DNA of 64,000 nt from Candidatus Rokuibacteriota bacterium (lineage in GTDB: Bacteria; Methylomirabilota; Methylomirabilia; Rokubacteriales; CSP1-6): the NCBI GenBank assembly GCA_003220435.1, contig QHSL01000074.1:1-64000 (forward strand), read 5' to 3'. This document shows, in pieces, positions 44,906-52,251 of the stretch (the stretch's first letter is position 1; each line of letters opens with the position of its first letter). The notes beneath the pieces are model-generated. The model was given only the letters and a program-made list of their open reading frames with translations. It was not told where the DNA came from and ran no database searches. Both the position numbers and the translations under genes were made by a program.

Positions 44906-45720
44906 GACTTGTGCGCCTTTGGCCTGGCGCGCGGATGGGCGCCGGCCGACGCGATCATGAGATCCATGCCGCCGTCGACGGGGATGACGGCGCCGGTCAT
45001 GGCGCTGGAGATGTCGGCCGCGTACAGGACGGCCGCGTTGCCGACGTCCCGCGGAGTCATCGCGCGCAGCATCGGCGAAACCGTCTCGAACTTCTCCACG
45101 ATCTGGTCGAAGTACTCGACGACCATCGCCGACACCGTGGGCAGCGGCCCCGGCGAGAGCGCGTTGACGCGGATGCCGTCGGGTCCGAGGTCGTAGGCCA
45201 GGTAGCGCACCGCGCATTCCAGCGCGGCCTTGGCCACGCCCATCATGTTGTAGCCGGGGGAGACGCGGCTGCCGCCGGCGAACGTCATGGTCATGATCGC
45301 GCCGCCGCCGGCGGCCTTCATCAGCGGCCGCGCTGCGCGGGCCATAGCCACCAACGAGTAGGCGCTGACGTCGAGGGCCAGGCGCCAGCCGTCGCGGGTC
45401 ACGTTCAGGAACTCGCCGCGGATGTCTTCGATCCGCGCGTAGGCGATGGAGTGGACCAGGATGTTCAGCTTGCCGTCGAACGCCTTGCCCACGTCGGCGA
45501 AGGTGCGGGCGATGTCCTCGTCGTTGGTCGCGTCGCACGGGAAGACCAGATCCGAGCCGACCTCGGCGGCGAGCTTGGCGACGCGCCGCTGCGTGGACTC
45601 GAGACAGGTGAAGGCGACCCGCGCGCCGTGCTCGTGGAACGCTTGCGCAATGCCCCAGGCGATGCTGCGGCTGTTCGCGACCCCGGACACGAGCGCCGTT
45701 TTTCCGCTCAGAAGTGCCAT
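44902..45720 (-). CDS. fabI: Enoyl-ACP reductase FabI
   Basis: 272 residues. FabI-type nucleotide motif VSGVANSRSIAWGIAQAF; active site Tyr157 and Lys164 in GYNMMGVAKAALE. The second conserved tyrosine of E. coli FabI is Phe147 here, a change seen in other family members. C-terminus NAAVLYAADISSAMTGAVIPVDGG is normal, followed by a basic tail. Provides NADH-dependent enoyl reduction, so at least one chain in this pathway is expected to be saturated. Lies 5 bp after crotonase 2. Confidence 0.92.
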   Translation of the reverse strand: MALLSGKTALVSGVANSRSIAWGIAQAFHEHGARVAFTCLESTQRRVAKLAAEVGSDLVFPCDATNDEDIARTFADVGKAFDGKLNILVHSIAYARIEDIRGEFLNVTRDGWRLALDVSAYSLVAMARAARPLMKAAGGGAIMTMTFAGGSRVSPGYNMMGVAKAALECAVRYLAYDLGPDGIRVNALSPGPLPTVSAMVVEYFDQIVEKFETVSPMLRAMTPRDVGNAAVLYAADISSAMTGAVIPVDGGMDLMIASAGAHPRARPKAHKS

Positions 45721-45725
45721 GGCCG

Positions 45726-46457
45726 CTAGCGAGGGTTGCCCACTCGCACGGCGCGATCGATTGCGGCCAGGACGTCCGCCTGGCGATCGCGGAGCGAGTC
45801 GGGGGACGAAAGCCGGATCACTTCCCGGACCAGGACCTGATCGACGGACAGCACGGCGCGCGCGAACCCGAGCACGCCCACCATGAACTCGTCCCGGGGC
45901 ATCACGCGGTTCACGAGACCGATCCGATGAGCTTCTTCAGCCGGGATCAGATCCGCCAGCGCCACGAGCTCCAGGGTCTTGGCCCTGCCGACCAGGGCAG
46001 CCAGGCGTGGAACGCCGCCGAGGCCCGGGAGCAAGCCCCGGGACAGCTCGGGCAGACCAAGCCGGGCCTTCTCCGCGCAGAGGCGGAGGTGACACGCCAT
46101 TGCCAGCTCCAGGCCGGCGCCCAAGCAGTGGCCGTTGATCGCGGCGATGACTGGCTTGGGGGACTCCTCCAGGCGATTGACGACGTCGTTGCACATCGCG
46201 AGCGAGGCGCGATGGGCGTCCTCGTCGCTATGGGAACGGACGACGTCGACATCGAACCCCTTGGAGAAGACGGCGCCGCGGCCGGTGAGCACGGCCAGAT
46301 CGGGGCCGCCGTCGGCGACCAGCGCGTCCAGGCCCTCGGCAAGCTCCGAGAGCATGGCCGGGGTCACCGCGTTGTCCGGGGGGTTGTCGAGGACCAGGAA
46401 CAGCACCCGGCCGTTCTCGGCTACCTCCGCGGTGCAGGCCCCGGAAGCGCCTGTCAT
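45726..46457 (-). CDS. Enoyl-CoA hydratase/isomerase family protein 2
   Basis: 243 residues, directly adjacent to the KAS III-like gene (TAA-ATG). GHCLGAGLELAMACHLR provides the oxyanion hole, with Glu117 and Glu137 (LGLPELSRGLLPGLGG) both kept. Paralogue of crotonase 1. Duplicate crotonases with one diverged third copy recall the DpgB/DpgD set that supports DpgA in 3,5-dihydroxyphenylacetate synthesis. Confidence 0.88.
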   Translation of the reverse strand: MTGASGACTAEVAENGRVLFLVLDNPPDNAVTPAMLSELAEGLDALVADGGPDLAVLTGRGAVFSKGFDVDVVRSHSDEDAHRASLAMCNDVVNRLEESPKPVIAAINGHCLGAGLELAMACHLRLCAEKARLGLPELSRGLLPGLGGVPRLAALVGRAKTLELVALADLIPAEEAHRIGLVNRVMPRDEFMVGVLGFARAVLSVDQVLVREVIRLSSPDSLRDRQADVLAAIDRAVRVGNPR

Positions 46458-47585
46458 TTAACCAACATACTCCAGGACGAACCCGCCATAGATCCACTTA
46501 CTTGACTCGGCGACGACGCTGGCCAGGAGATCGCCCTTTTCCGGAGTCGTCTCGCCCAGGAAGCCATCCAGCGCCTGGATGATCGCGCACGGCCCCGGGT
46601 AGCCGCGGTCGGCGAGCTTGCTGTAGAACTGCAGCCCCGGATTGCTCTTGTCCCGCCGTGTCTCTTCCACGACTTGATCGTAGATGTGCCGGGTCGGCAC
46701 GTTCATGAACATGTATTTGATCTGCTGCCAGTCCATCCCCATGCGTTCCATCAACCGGTCGCCTGCCTTCTTGCCGAGCTCGACGCCGAGCTGGGCGACC
46801 CGGTCGAAGTTCTGACCCACGTGATGCCAGCCGTGCTCGTACGCCTCGAGCGGATTCATGCGGTGGCCGCCCAGGCGCAGGTACATGTCAGGCCCGAGCC
46901 CGAGCCCGATCGACTCGATGTAGGTGTCGAGGACCCGCAGCCGCTTTTGCCCGACACCGGGATCGGAGGTGAGCACGAGCGCGCCAGCGCCGTCACAGAG
47001 GAACCAGCGGAGCAGGACTTGGGACTTCTCCATCACCTTCGGGTTGTAGTGTTCGGCGCGCAGGACCGGCGAGATCAGCGTCGAGCTCGCGAGCAGCGCG
47101 TGCTTGTAGCGCCCGAGTCGGATCTGGTCGACCGCCAGCTGCAGCCCCTTGTACACCGAGGTGCAGTTGGAATGGATGGAGTACTCGGCGCACGCCGGGA
47201 TCTTGAGCTCTTCCTGGATCAGGGTGGTGGTCGGCGGGCTCATCTGTTCCATGATTGAGCCGCCGTAGACGAGCAGATCCAGGTCGGTCGCCGCCAGGCC
47301 CGCGGCCTCCAGCGCGCTCCGGGCCGCGGTGACCGACATCGACACGTTGTCGTCGGTAGGCTGGCGGGTCCGCGGATCGATCGCGTAGTGGCAGTAGCGG
47401 ACGCCGAGCATCTCGGCCATGATCGGCCGCATCCGCTCGATCCAGTTGCCGAGCTTCGGCGGCACGCCTGAGATCGACCCGAGGACATCCTCGATCTGGC
47501 CGAAAGGGATCGGCTCCCCCGGGGAGTACGAGCCGATCCCGGCGATGTAGACGTCCCGGCCGCCTTTCAGCCACTCACTTTTCAC
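46458..47585 (-). CDS. KAS III (FabH)-like ketosynthase with altered His/Asn positions
   Basis: 375 residues from GTG 47585, GGAGGGAA ribosome site. Thiolase-fold KAS III features: VYIAGIGSYSPGEPI, active-site Cys141 in IHSNCTSVYKG, and LCDGAGALVL. The FabH HQAN motif is replaced: the region reads YMFMNVPTRHIYDQ, placing Asn295 at the His position and Thr at the Asn position. It may be an acyl-transfer rather than a decarboxylating enzyme, like the FabH homologues that use preformed acyl chains. Overlaps crotonase 3 by 11 bp. Confidence 0.85.
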   Translation of the reverse strand: MKSEWLKGGRDVYIAGIGSYSPGEPIPFGQIEDVLGSISGVPPKLGNWIERMRPIMAEMLGVRYCHYAIDPRTRQPTDDNVSMSVTAARSALEAAGLAATDLDLLVYGGSIMEQMSPPTTTLIQEELKIPACAEYSIHSNCTSVYKGLQLAVDQIRLGRYKHALLASSTLISPVLRAEHYNPKVMEKSQVLLRWFLCDGAGALVLTSDPGVGQKRLRVLDTYIESIGLGLGPDMYLRLGGHRMNPLEAYEHGWHHVGQNFDRVAQLGVELGKKAGDRLMERMGMDWQQIKYMFMNVPTRHIYDQVVEETRRDKSNPGLQFYSKLADRGYPGPCAIIQALDGFLGETTPEKGDLLASVVAESSKWIYGGFVLEYVG

Positions 47586-48372
47586 GTTCCCTCCGCGCGG
47601 TCCCGACTCGTCCGAGTCGATCCTGCCTCGCGGCCCGAGCCACCAGACGGTCGAACGGCTCGGAGTTGATGGCCCGGTATTGCGCCGCCAGGAAGTGTCC
47701 GAGGTAGTTCTCGTAGGTGGTCGAGAATGACTCGTCGAGGAGTCGCCGTGCCATCTCGAGCGCAACCGGATGGAACGGCAGGAGATCGTTCACGGTCTCG
47801 GTCAACGTCTCCTCGAACGACACCTGCTCGCAGACGCGATCGAGCAGGCCCCAGGTCAGCGCCTCCTCGGCGCCGAGCCGGCGGCCGGTGAGGATGATGC
47901 TCTTGGCCCGGCCCAGGCCGATGTACTTGGCCAGGCGGAAGGTCGCCATGCCGGGCAGGAAGCCCAGCTTGACCTCGTCGAAACAGAAAACCGCCCGCCG
48001 CTCGGCGATCCGGGCATCGCAGGAGAGGACCAGCTGGAATCCGCCGCCGGTGCACTCGCCCTGAACCGCGGCCACCGTGAACTTGTTCAGCCGCTCGAGC
48101 TCGCGGCACATCTGCTCCCACTTCTGGAGCCCGTAGATGTTCCGCTTCTCGTGGCTGGCGAACTCGTGGAGGTCGATCCCGCACGAGAAGACGTCCGGGC
48201 CGCCGCGCAGCACCAGCACCGACACGTCTTTCGCCTCGTCGATCGCGTCGATCAGATGCGAGAGGTCGTTGACCATCCGCATGTTGATCGCGTTGTGCGA
48301 TTCGGGGCGGTCGAGGAAGGCCGTGACCACATTGCCTTCCTGCACGACCTTCAGAGTCTCATAGGGATGCAT
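47575..48372 (-). CDS. Enoyl-CoA hydratase/isomerase family protein 3, one catalytic Glu changed
   Basis: 265 residues. Crotonase fold with GECTGGGFQLVLSCDARIAERRAVFCFDEVKLGFLPG: the first catalytic-position Glu is Gln113, the second (Glu133) is kept. This single-acid arrangement is common in crotonases doing isomerisation, decarboxylation or dehydration of polyketide intermediates. Lies 24 bp downstream of the DpgA-like gene, the strongest contextual link to DpgB/DpgD function. Confidence 0.87.
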   Translation of the reverse strand: MHPYETLKVVQEGNVVTAFLDRPESHNAINMRMVNDLSHLIDAIDEAKDVSVLVLRGGPDVFSCGIDLHEFASHEKRNIYGLQKWEQMCRELERLNKFTVAAVQGECTGGGFQLVLSCDARIAERRAVFCFDEVKLGFLPGMATFRLAKYIGLGRAKSIILTGRRLGAEEALTWGLLDRVCEQVSFEETLTETVNDLLPFHPVALEMARRLLDESFSTTYENYLGHFLAAQYRAINSEPFDRLVARAARQDRLGRVGTARREREK

Positions 48373-48396
48373 AGTTCAATCCTCGGCAGGAGTTCG

Positions 48397-49497
48397 CTAC
48401 CAGATGAGCAGCGCGGTCTCGATCGACGTCCCAGGCCCCATGGCGATCGCGACACCCAGATCGCCCTCGCGGACGACACCTTCGCGACACAGCTCTTTGT
48501 ACGAAAACAGAATCGACCCCGACGACAGATTTCCAAAGTTTTTCAGCACACCCAGTGTGTGCCGCATATCGTGGTCGGTGAGGCCGACGTTGTACTCGAT
48601 GGCGTCGATGACCTTCGCCCCCCCCGAATGGACCAGCCAGTGGTCGATGTCCTTTCGCTTGAGGCCGTGGCGCCCGAGCAGCCGGTTCACCGGCTTCTCG
48701 ACGTTGGCGCCGATCTCGTAGGGGATGTCGCGGGCCAGGAAGAAGGACAGCTTGCTGCCCTGGACGTCGTAGCGCATCGCCATGAGCGCCTCGGAGACGA
48801 TGTGGGGCTCGAAGTCGGCGACGATCGGTCCCCGCTGCCACGTGTCGGCCCCGTCCTGCCGGATGACGATCGCGGCGGCCCCATCGCCGAAGAGCGAGTT
48901 GACCACGCCGGTGACCATGCTCTGGTTGTACACGTAGGCCGCCGAGCAGATCTCCACGCAGAGCATCAGGGCCAGCTTCCCGGGGTTGGCGCGCGCGAAC
49001 GCCGTGACGGCCTGGAGCCCGTTGACGGCGGCGTTGCAGCCCATGCCCAGGATGTCGATCCGCTGGACGTTCTCGCGGAAGATCATCTTCTTGATGAGAT
49101 GCGCGCTGAGGCTCGGGCACAGGAAGCCGGTGGTGGTGATGCAGCACAGGAAGTCGACGTCGTACGGCGCCAGCCCGAGCGGGCGCAAGGCCTCCTCGAT
49201 CGCCTGCGAGCCGATTTCCAGCGCGCCGTCACGGTGCTTGGCGAGCAGCTCCTGGTTCGTCTCCTCGACCATCCGGCCGTCGATCGGATCGGGCAGGTAG
49301 AGGTAGCGGGAGCCGATGTGGCTGGAGCGGAACACACCGCGGATCTTCGGATCGGTCTCCCCGAACACATCGAGCACCTCGTCCTGCGTGTACTTCCGCG
49401 GCGGGGTGGCGGTCCCCACCGACAGGATGCGCGGACCGCTGGACGGACGGTGGAACGCCGCTCTCGTCGGCGACTCGATACGCTGGACGTCGATCAT
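48397..49497 (-). CDS. dpgA: Type III polyketide synthase, DpgA-like (3,5-dihydroxyphenylacetyl-CoA synthase family)
   Basis: 366 residues from ATG 49497. Catalytic Cys154 in LGMGCNAAVNGLQAV, then LALMLCVEICSAAYVYNQSMVTGVVNSLFGDGAAAI, the chalcone-synthase-family His in HWLVHSGGAKVIDAIE and Asn in LKNFGNLSSGSILFS. The Cys segment and the CVEICSAAYV block are characteristic of DpgA from glycopeptide-antibiotic clusters, which condenses four malonyl-CoA into 3,5-dihydroxyphenylacetyl-CoA with crotonase help. DpgC, the oxygenase that would make the glyoxylate, is absent. Predicted to supply an aromatic starter or moiety here. Confidence 0.88.
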   Translation of the reverse strand: MIDVQRIESPTRAAFHRPSSGPRILSVGTATPPRKYTQDEVLDVFGETDPKIRGVFRSSHIGSRYLYLPDPIDGRMVEETNQELLAKHRDGALEIGSQAIEEALRPLGLAPYDVDFLCCITTTGFLCPSLSAHLIKKMIFRENVQRIDILGMGCNAAVNGLQAVTAFARANPGKLALMLCVEICSAAYVYNQSMVTGVVNSLFGDGAAAIVIRQDGADTWQRGPIVADFEPHIVSEALMAMRYDVQGSKLSFFLARDIPYEIGANVEKPVNRLLGRHGLKRKDIDHWLVHSGGAKVIDAIEYNVGLTDHDMRHTLGVLKNFGNLSSGSILFSYKELCREGVVREGDLGVAIAMGPGTSIETALLIW

Positions 49498-49514
49498 AGG
49501 TCTGGGACGATCTC

Positions 49515-50459
49515 TCACGTGCGCCAGGCGGTGAGCCGGTCGAACTTCCGCGGATGGTACGCGCGGAAGTCGCCCTCGACGCTCCGCGCCAGGTTGCACA
49601 GGCTGTCGCTCAGGCCGCACTCCAGGAAGACGTCGGCACCGAGATCGAGGAGGCGAGCCATCGTCTGATGCCAGCGGAGCGGCTGCCACAAATTCCCGGA
49701 GGCTTCTTCGATCACCTCGTCGACGGACTTCAGGACGTTCTGAGTCACGCACGACACGACGCCGCACTCCGGCGGACGCACGGGAACCTTCGCCAGGAAG
49801 CGCCGGATCTTGGCCTCGGCGGCGCGGAGCAGCGTGGAGTGGAACGGGACCGTGACCGGGAGCAGCCGCGAGTGCATGCTGCCCTCCGGCTCGGCGACCG
49901 CGAACAGCTTCTCGAGGTCGCCGCGTGGCCCCGAGACGATGACGACGCGCGGCGCGCAGATATCGGCGACCTCGACGGCGGGACAGTGTTGCGCGATGAG
50001 GGCGTCGATCTCGTCGGCCGAGAGGCCGACGACGACCCCCATGCCGTAGGTGCCGCCCACCGCCGCCTCGTGCGCCGAGGTGCACACATGGTGCAACAGC
50101 TGGAGGCCGTCCTCGAACGACAGCGCCGCGCTGTGGTGCAGCGCCGCGAACACCCCCATGCTGTAGCCGGCCACGTAGTCGCAGCGGATCTGCCTCTTGC
50201 GGAGCAGGCTCGCCAGCGCGCAGCTGTCGACGTACGCGACGTAGTGCTCCTGGAGGTCGTCCTCCAGCTCGTCGTCCAGCACGAACTCGCCGGGCTTCTC
50301 GAACTTCCGCTGGTCGATGTCCACCACTTCCGACGCGCGCGCCAGGAACTCGCCGACCTCGTCCAGGTAGCCCGGCACGGGCTTCCGGTTGAAGTCGCGG
50401 TACTTCATCGAGAACGCCGGGAACAGGAACGCGACCTTGCCGTTCGCCTCGTCGTTCAT
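49515..50459 (-). CDS. Discrete acyltransferase (FabD/AT family) lacking the malonate-binding Arg
   Basis: 314 residues from ATG 50459 (ATGA overlap with KS-E). Nucleophile Ser100 in GYSMG (Tyr replaces the usual His before Ser), catalytic His in VPFHSTLLRAAE. The Arg that holds the malonyl carboxylate in FabD (RG in the helix before QEAVPEG) aligns with Val-Cys in LHHVCTSAHEAAVGG, so a malonyl substrate is doubtful; a monocarboxylic acyl transferase or a proofreading hydrolase is possible. The N-terminal 70 residues are acidic and unusual. Confidence 0.87.
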   Translation of the reverse strand: MNDEANGKVAFLFPAFSMKYRDFNRKPVPGYLDEVGEFLARASEVVDIDQRKFEKPGEFVLDDELEDDLQEHYVAYVDSCALASLLRKRQIRCDYVAGYSMGVFAALHHSAALSFEDGLQLLHHVCTSAHEAAVGGTYGMGVVVGLSADEIDALIAQHCPAVEVADICAPRVVIVSGPRGDLEKLFAVAEPEGSMHSRLLPVTVPFHSTLLRAAEAKIRRFLAKVPVRPPECGVVSCVTQNVLKSVDEVIEEASGNLWQPLRWHQTMARLLDLGADVFLECGLSDSLCNLARSVEGDFRAYHPRKFDRLTAWRT

Positions 50460-51688
50460 GCGCACGACGCCCCCGTATACTTTCGGAGCACGAGCGTCGC
50501 GTTGCAGCCGCCGAAGGCGAACGAGTTCGACAGGGCGACCGTCGTCTCGTGGCGGCGCGCCGTGTTGGGGACGTAGTCCAGGTCGAGGTCGGGGTCGGGC
50601 GTGTGGTTCACGGTCGGGGTCAGGATCCCGGTGTGCAGGCTCATGAGGGTGACCGCCGCCTCGACCGCGCCGCACGCACCGGCGGTGTGGCCGATCATGG
50701 ACTTGACCGACGACACGGGGATCCCGTACGCGCGCTGACCGAACACGTCCTTGATCGCGACGGTCTCGTACTTGTCGCCCAGGGGCGTCGAGGACCCGTG
50801 GGCGTTGATGTAGTCCACCTGGTCCTTGGCGACGCCGGTGTTGGTCAGCGCCATCCGCATCGTCTTGGCCATCCCGACGCCGCCCGGACGGGGCGCCATG
50901 ATGTTGTACGCCTCGCTGGTGAGGGCATACCCGGCGACTTCGCCGTAGATCGTCGCGCCGCGGCTCGCCGCCGACTCCTCGGATTCCAGCACGACGACCC
51001 CGGCGCCCTCGCCGATCACGAACCCGTCGCGGCCCATCGAGAACGGCCGGCTCGCCCGCTCGGGCCTGTCGTTCGCCACCGAGAGGGCGCCCAGCTCGTT
51101 GAAGCCCCCGAGGTGCTCGGGATTGATGATCGAGCTCGCGCCGCCGGCGATGACGACGTCTGCCCGGTCGGCCGCGATCAGGTCGTAGCCGTACGCGATG
51201 GCGTAGGCCGACGACGCGCACGCAGCGGAGATCGTCAGGTTCGGGCCCTCGAGCTGGTACTCCTGCGAGATCCAGGCCGACGCGCCGTGCGGCATCGTCT
51301 TCATGATCCAGTACCGACCGTCGTGAATGCTCGAGTGGCCGGTGTCGGCGGCGCCGAAGATCGCCGCGCACCGCACCCGATCGTACGCGTCGAAGTCGAC
51401 CCCGGCCCGGGTGACCGCTTCCTTGGCGCACACGTAGCCCATCTTGATGGCGCGACCCATCTGGTTCGACAGACGCCGGCTGCAGTGCTTTCGGGCGTAG
51501 TCGTCGAACTCACCGGGCACCTCGCCTGCGATCCTGGTCTCGTGCTTCGAGGTGTCGAACAGCGAGATTTTCCGGATGCCACTCCGGCCAGCGACCAGAC
51601 CGTCCCAACTCGACTCGAGGTCGACACCGAGCGCCGTGACGATGTTGAGCGCGGTGACGACGACTCTTCGTTGAATTTTCGGTTGCAC
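50456..51688 (-). CDS. Beta-ketoacyl-ACP synthase, FabF family (KS-E)
   Basis: 410 residues from GTG 51688; a TTG at 51736 in the same frame is less likely. Cys157 in ISAACASSAYAIAYG, His in INAHGSSTPLGD and His in SVKSMIGHTAGACG are intact, and the C-terminus is SNSFAFGGCNATLVLRKY. First gene of operon C, preceded by a good sigma-70-type promoter at 51914-51942 and a leader of about 220 nt. Coupled to the acyltransferase gene. Confidence 0.92.
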   Translation of the reverse strand: MQPKIQRRVVVTALNIVTALGVDLESSWDGLVAGRSGIRKISLFDTSKHETRIAGEVPGEFDDYARKHCSRRLSNQMGRAIKMGYVCAKEAVTRAGVDFDAYDRVRCAAIFGAADTGHSSIHDGRYWIMKTMPHGASAWISQEYQLEGPNLTISAACASSAYAIAYGYDLIAADRADVVIAGGASSIINPEHLGGFNELGALSVANDRPERASRPFSMGRDGFVIGEGAGVVVLESEESAASRGATIYGEVAGYALTSEAYNIMAPRPGGVGMAKTMRMALTNTGVAKDQVDYINAHGSSTPLGDKYETVAIKDVFGQRAYGIPVSSVKSMIGHTAGACGAVEAAVTLMSLHTGILTPTVNHTPDPDLDLDYVPNTARRHETTVALSNSFAFGGCNATLVLRKYTGASCA

Positions 51689-51913
51689 GAGTCTCTCAGT
51701 CAGCAGGGGGTAGCCCGGCGGCGCGAAGGACGCCAAGCCGCCGGGTTTCGGCTCGCCGTCCTGACCCTGGCGGTCCCACGAACACGCGCACGCGTCTCAA
51801 ACGTAGCAAACCGGAGGCCAGACGTCGCCCAGCAGGAATTCACATCCATAGGTGGTCACAGAGCGAGCTCGAATCCTTACCGAAGCCAGCGAATGGTTCG
51901 CATCAAGTGGCCA

Positions 51914-51942
51914 ACTATCGTTGAACTTTCAAAGAGTGTCAA
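51914..51942 (-). promoter_or_regulatory. Sigma-70-type promoter of operon C with palindromic spacer
   Basis: Minus strand: consensus TTGACA (51942-51937), a 17-bp spacer, and GATAGT (51919-51914) as -10. Transcription would start near 51907, giving a leader of about 220 nt. The spacer contains the perfect palindrome TTGAA-AG-TTCAA, well placed for a repressor. The best promoter match in the window. Confidence 0.7.
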
Positions 51943-52006
51943 GCATCACCCGCCGCTGCGATACTTCTCGTGCTTTCCATCCGCAGAAAGTGCCCCTTCA
52001 ACGCGC

Positions 52007-52040
52007 AAAAATTGCACCGGCCCCGCCGACGTTCGGCGGG
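52007..52040 (-). terminator. Possible intrinsic terminator of the oxygenase gene
   Basis: Minus strand: an eight-bp GC stem (CCCGCCGA/TCGGCGGG, 52040-52022, 3-nt loop) followed after ten bases by TTTTT (52011-52007). Suits termination of transcription from the gene ending at 52252 before the operon C promoter; the gap before the T-run makes it imperfect. Confidence 0.35.
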
Positions 52041-52251
52041 CGCGCTCACCGACATTCCGCCCGAATCCGCGGCTGGATTCCCGAGCCGACGCCGCTGTTG
52101 CGGTCCTACCCGCTCGAGTGCGGTCGCGGCGCAGTCGCGTGTGTTGGTCTCCGCGGCCCGTGTCTGCGGCGAGGCGACACCCGTCGTTCCGGGACACGTC
52201 GATCGGGCGGCCCTCAATCCACCAGCGGGTCCGGTCGAGTGAGAGGGCAGT

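Larger units (their letters stand above)
51737..52251 (+). other. 515-bp non-coding region upstream of operon C
   Basis: No frame here has family similarity or a good start. It contains the minus-strand promoter of operon C (51914-51942), a GC hairpin with nearby T-run facing the oxygenase gene (52007-52040), and about 220 nt of leader for KS-E. The central part (51840-51970) is less GC-rich than its surroundings, as expected for a control region. Confidence 0.7.

Noticed and set aside
44180-48372. HMG-CoA-synthase beta-branching cassette (ACP, decarboxylating KS, HCS, ECH1, ECH2)
   Set aside because: Gene types look similar, but the KAS III-like protein lacks HMG-CoA synthase signatures, and the adjacent DpgA-like enzyme explains the crotonases better.
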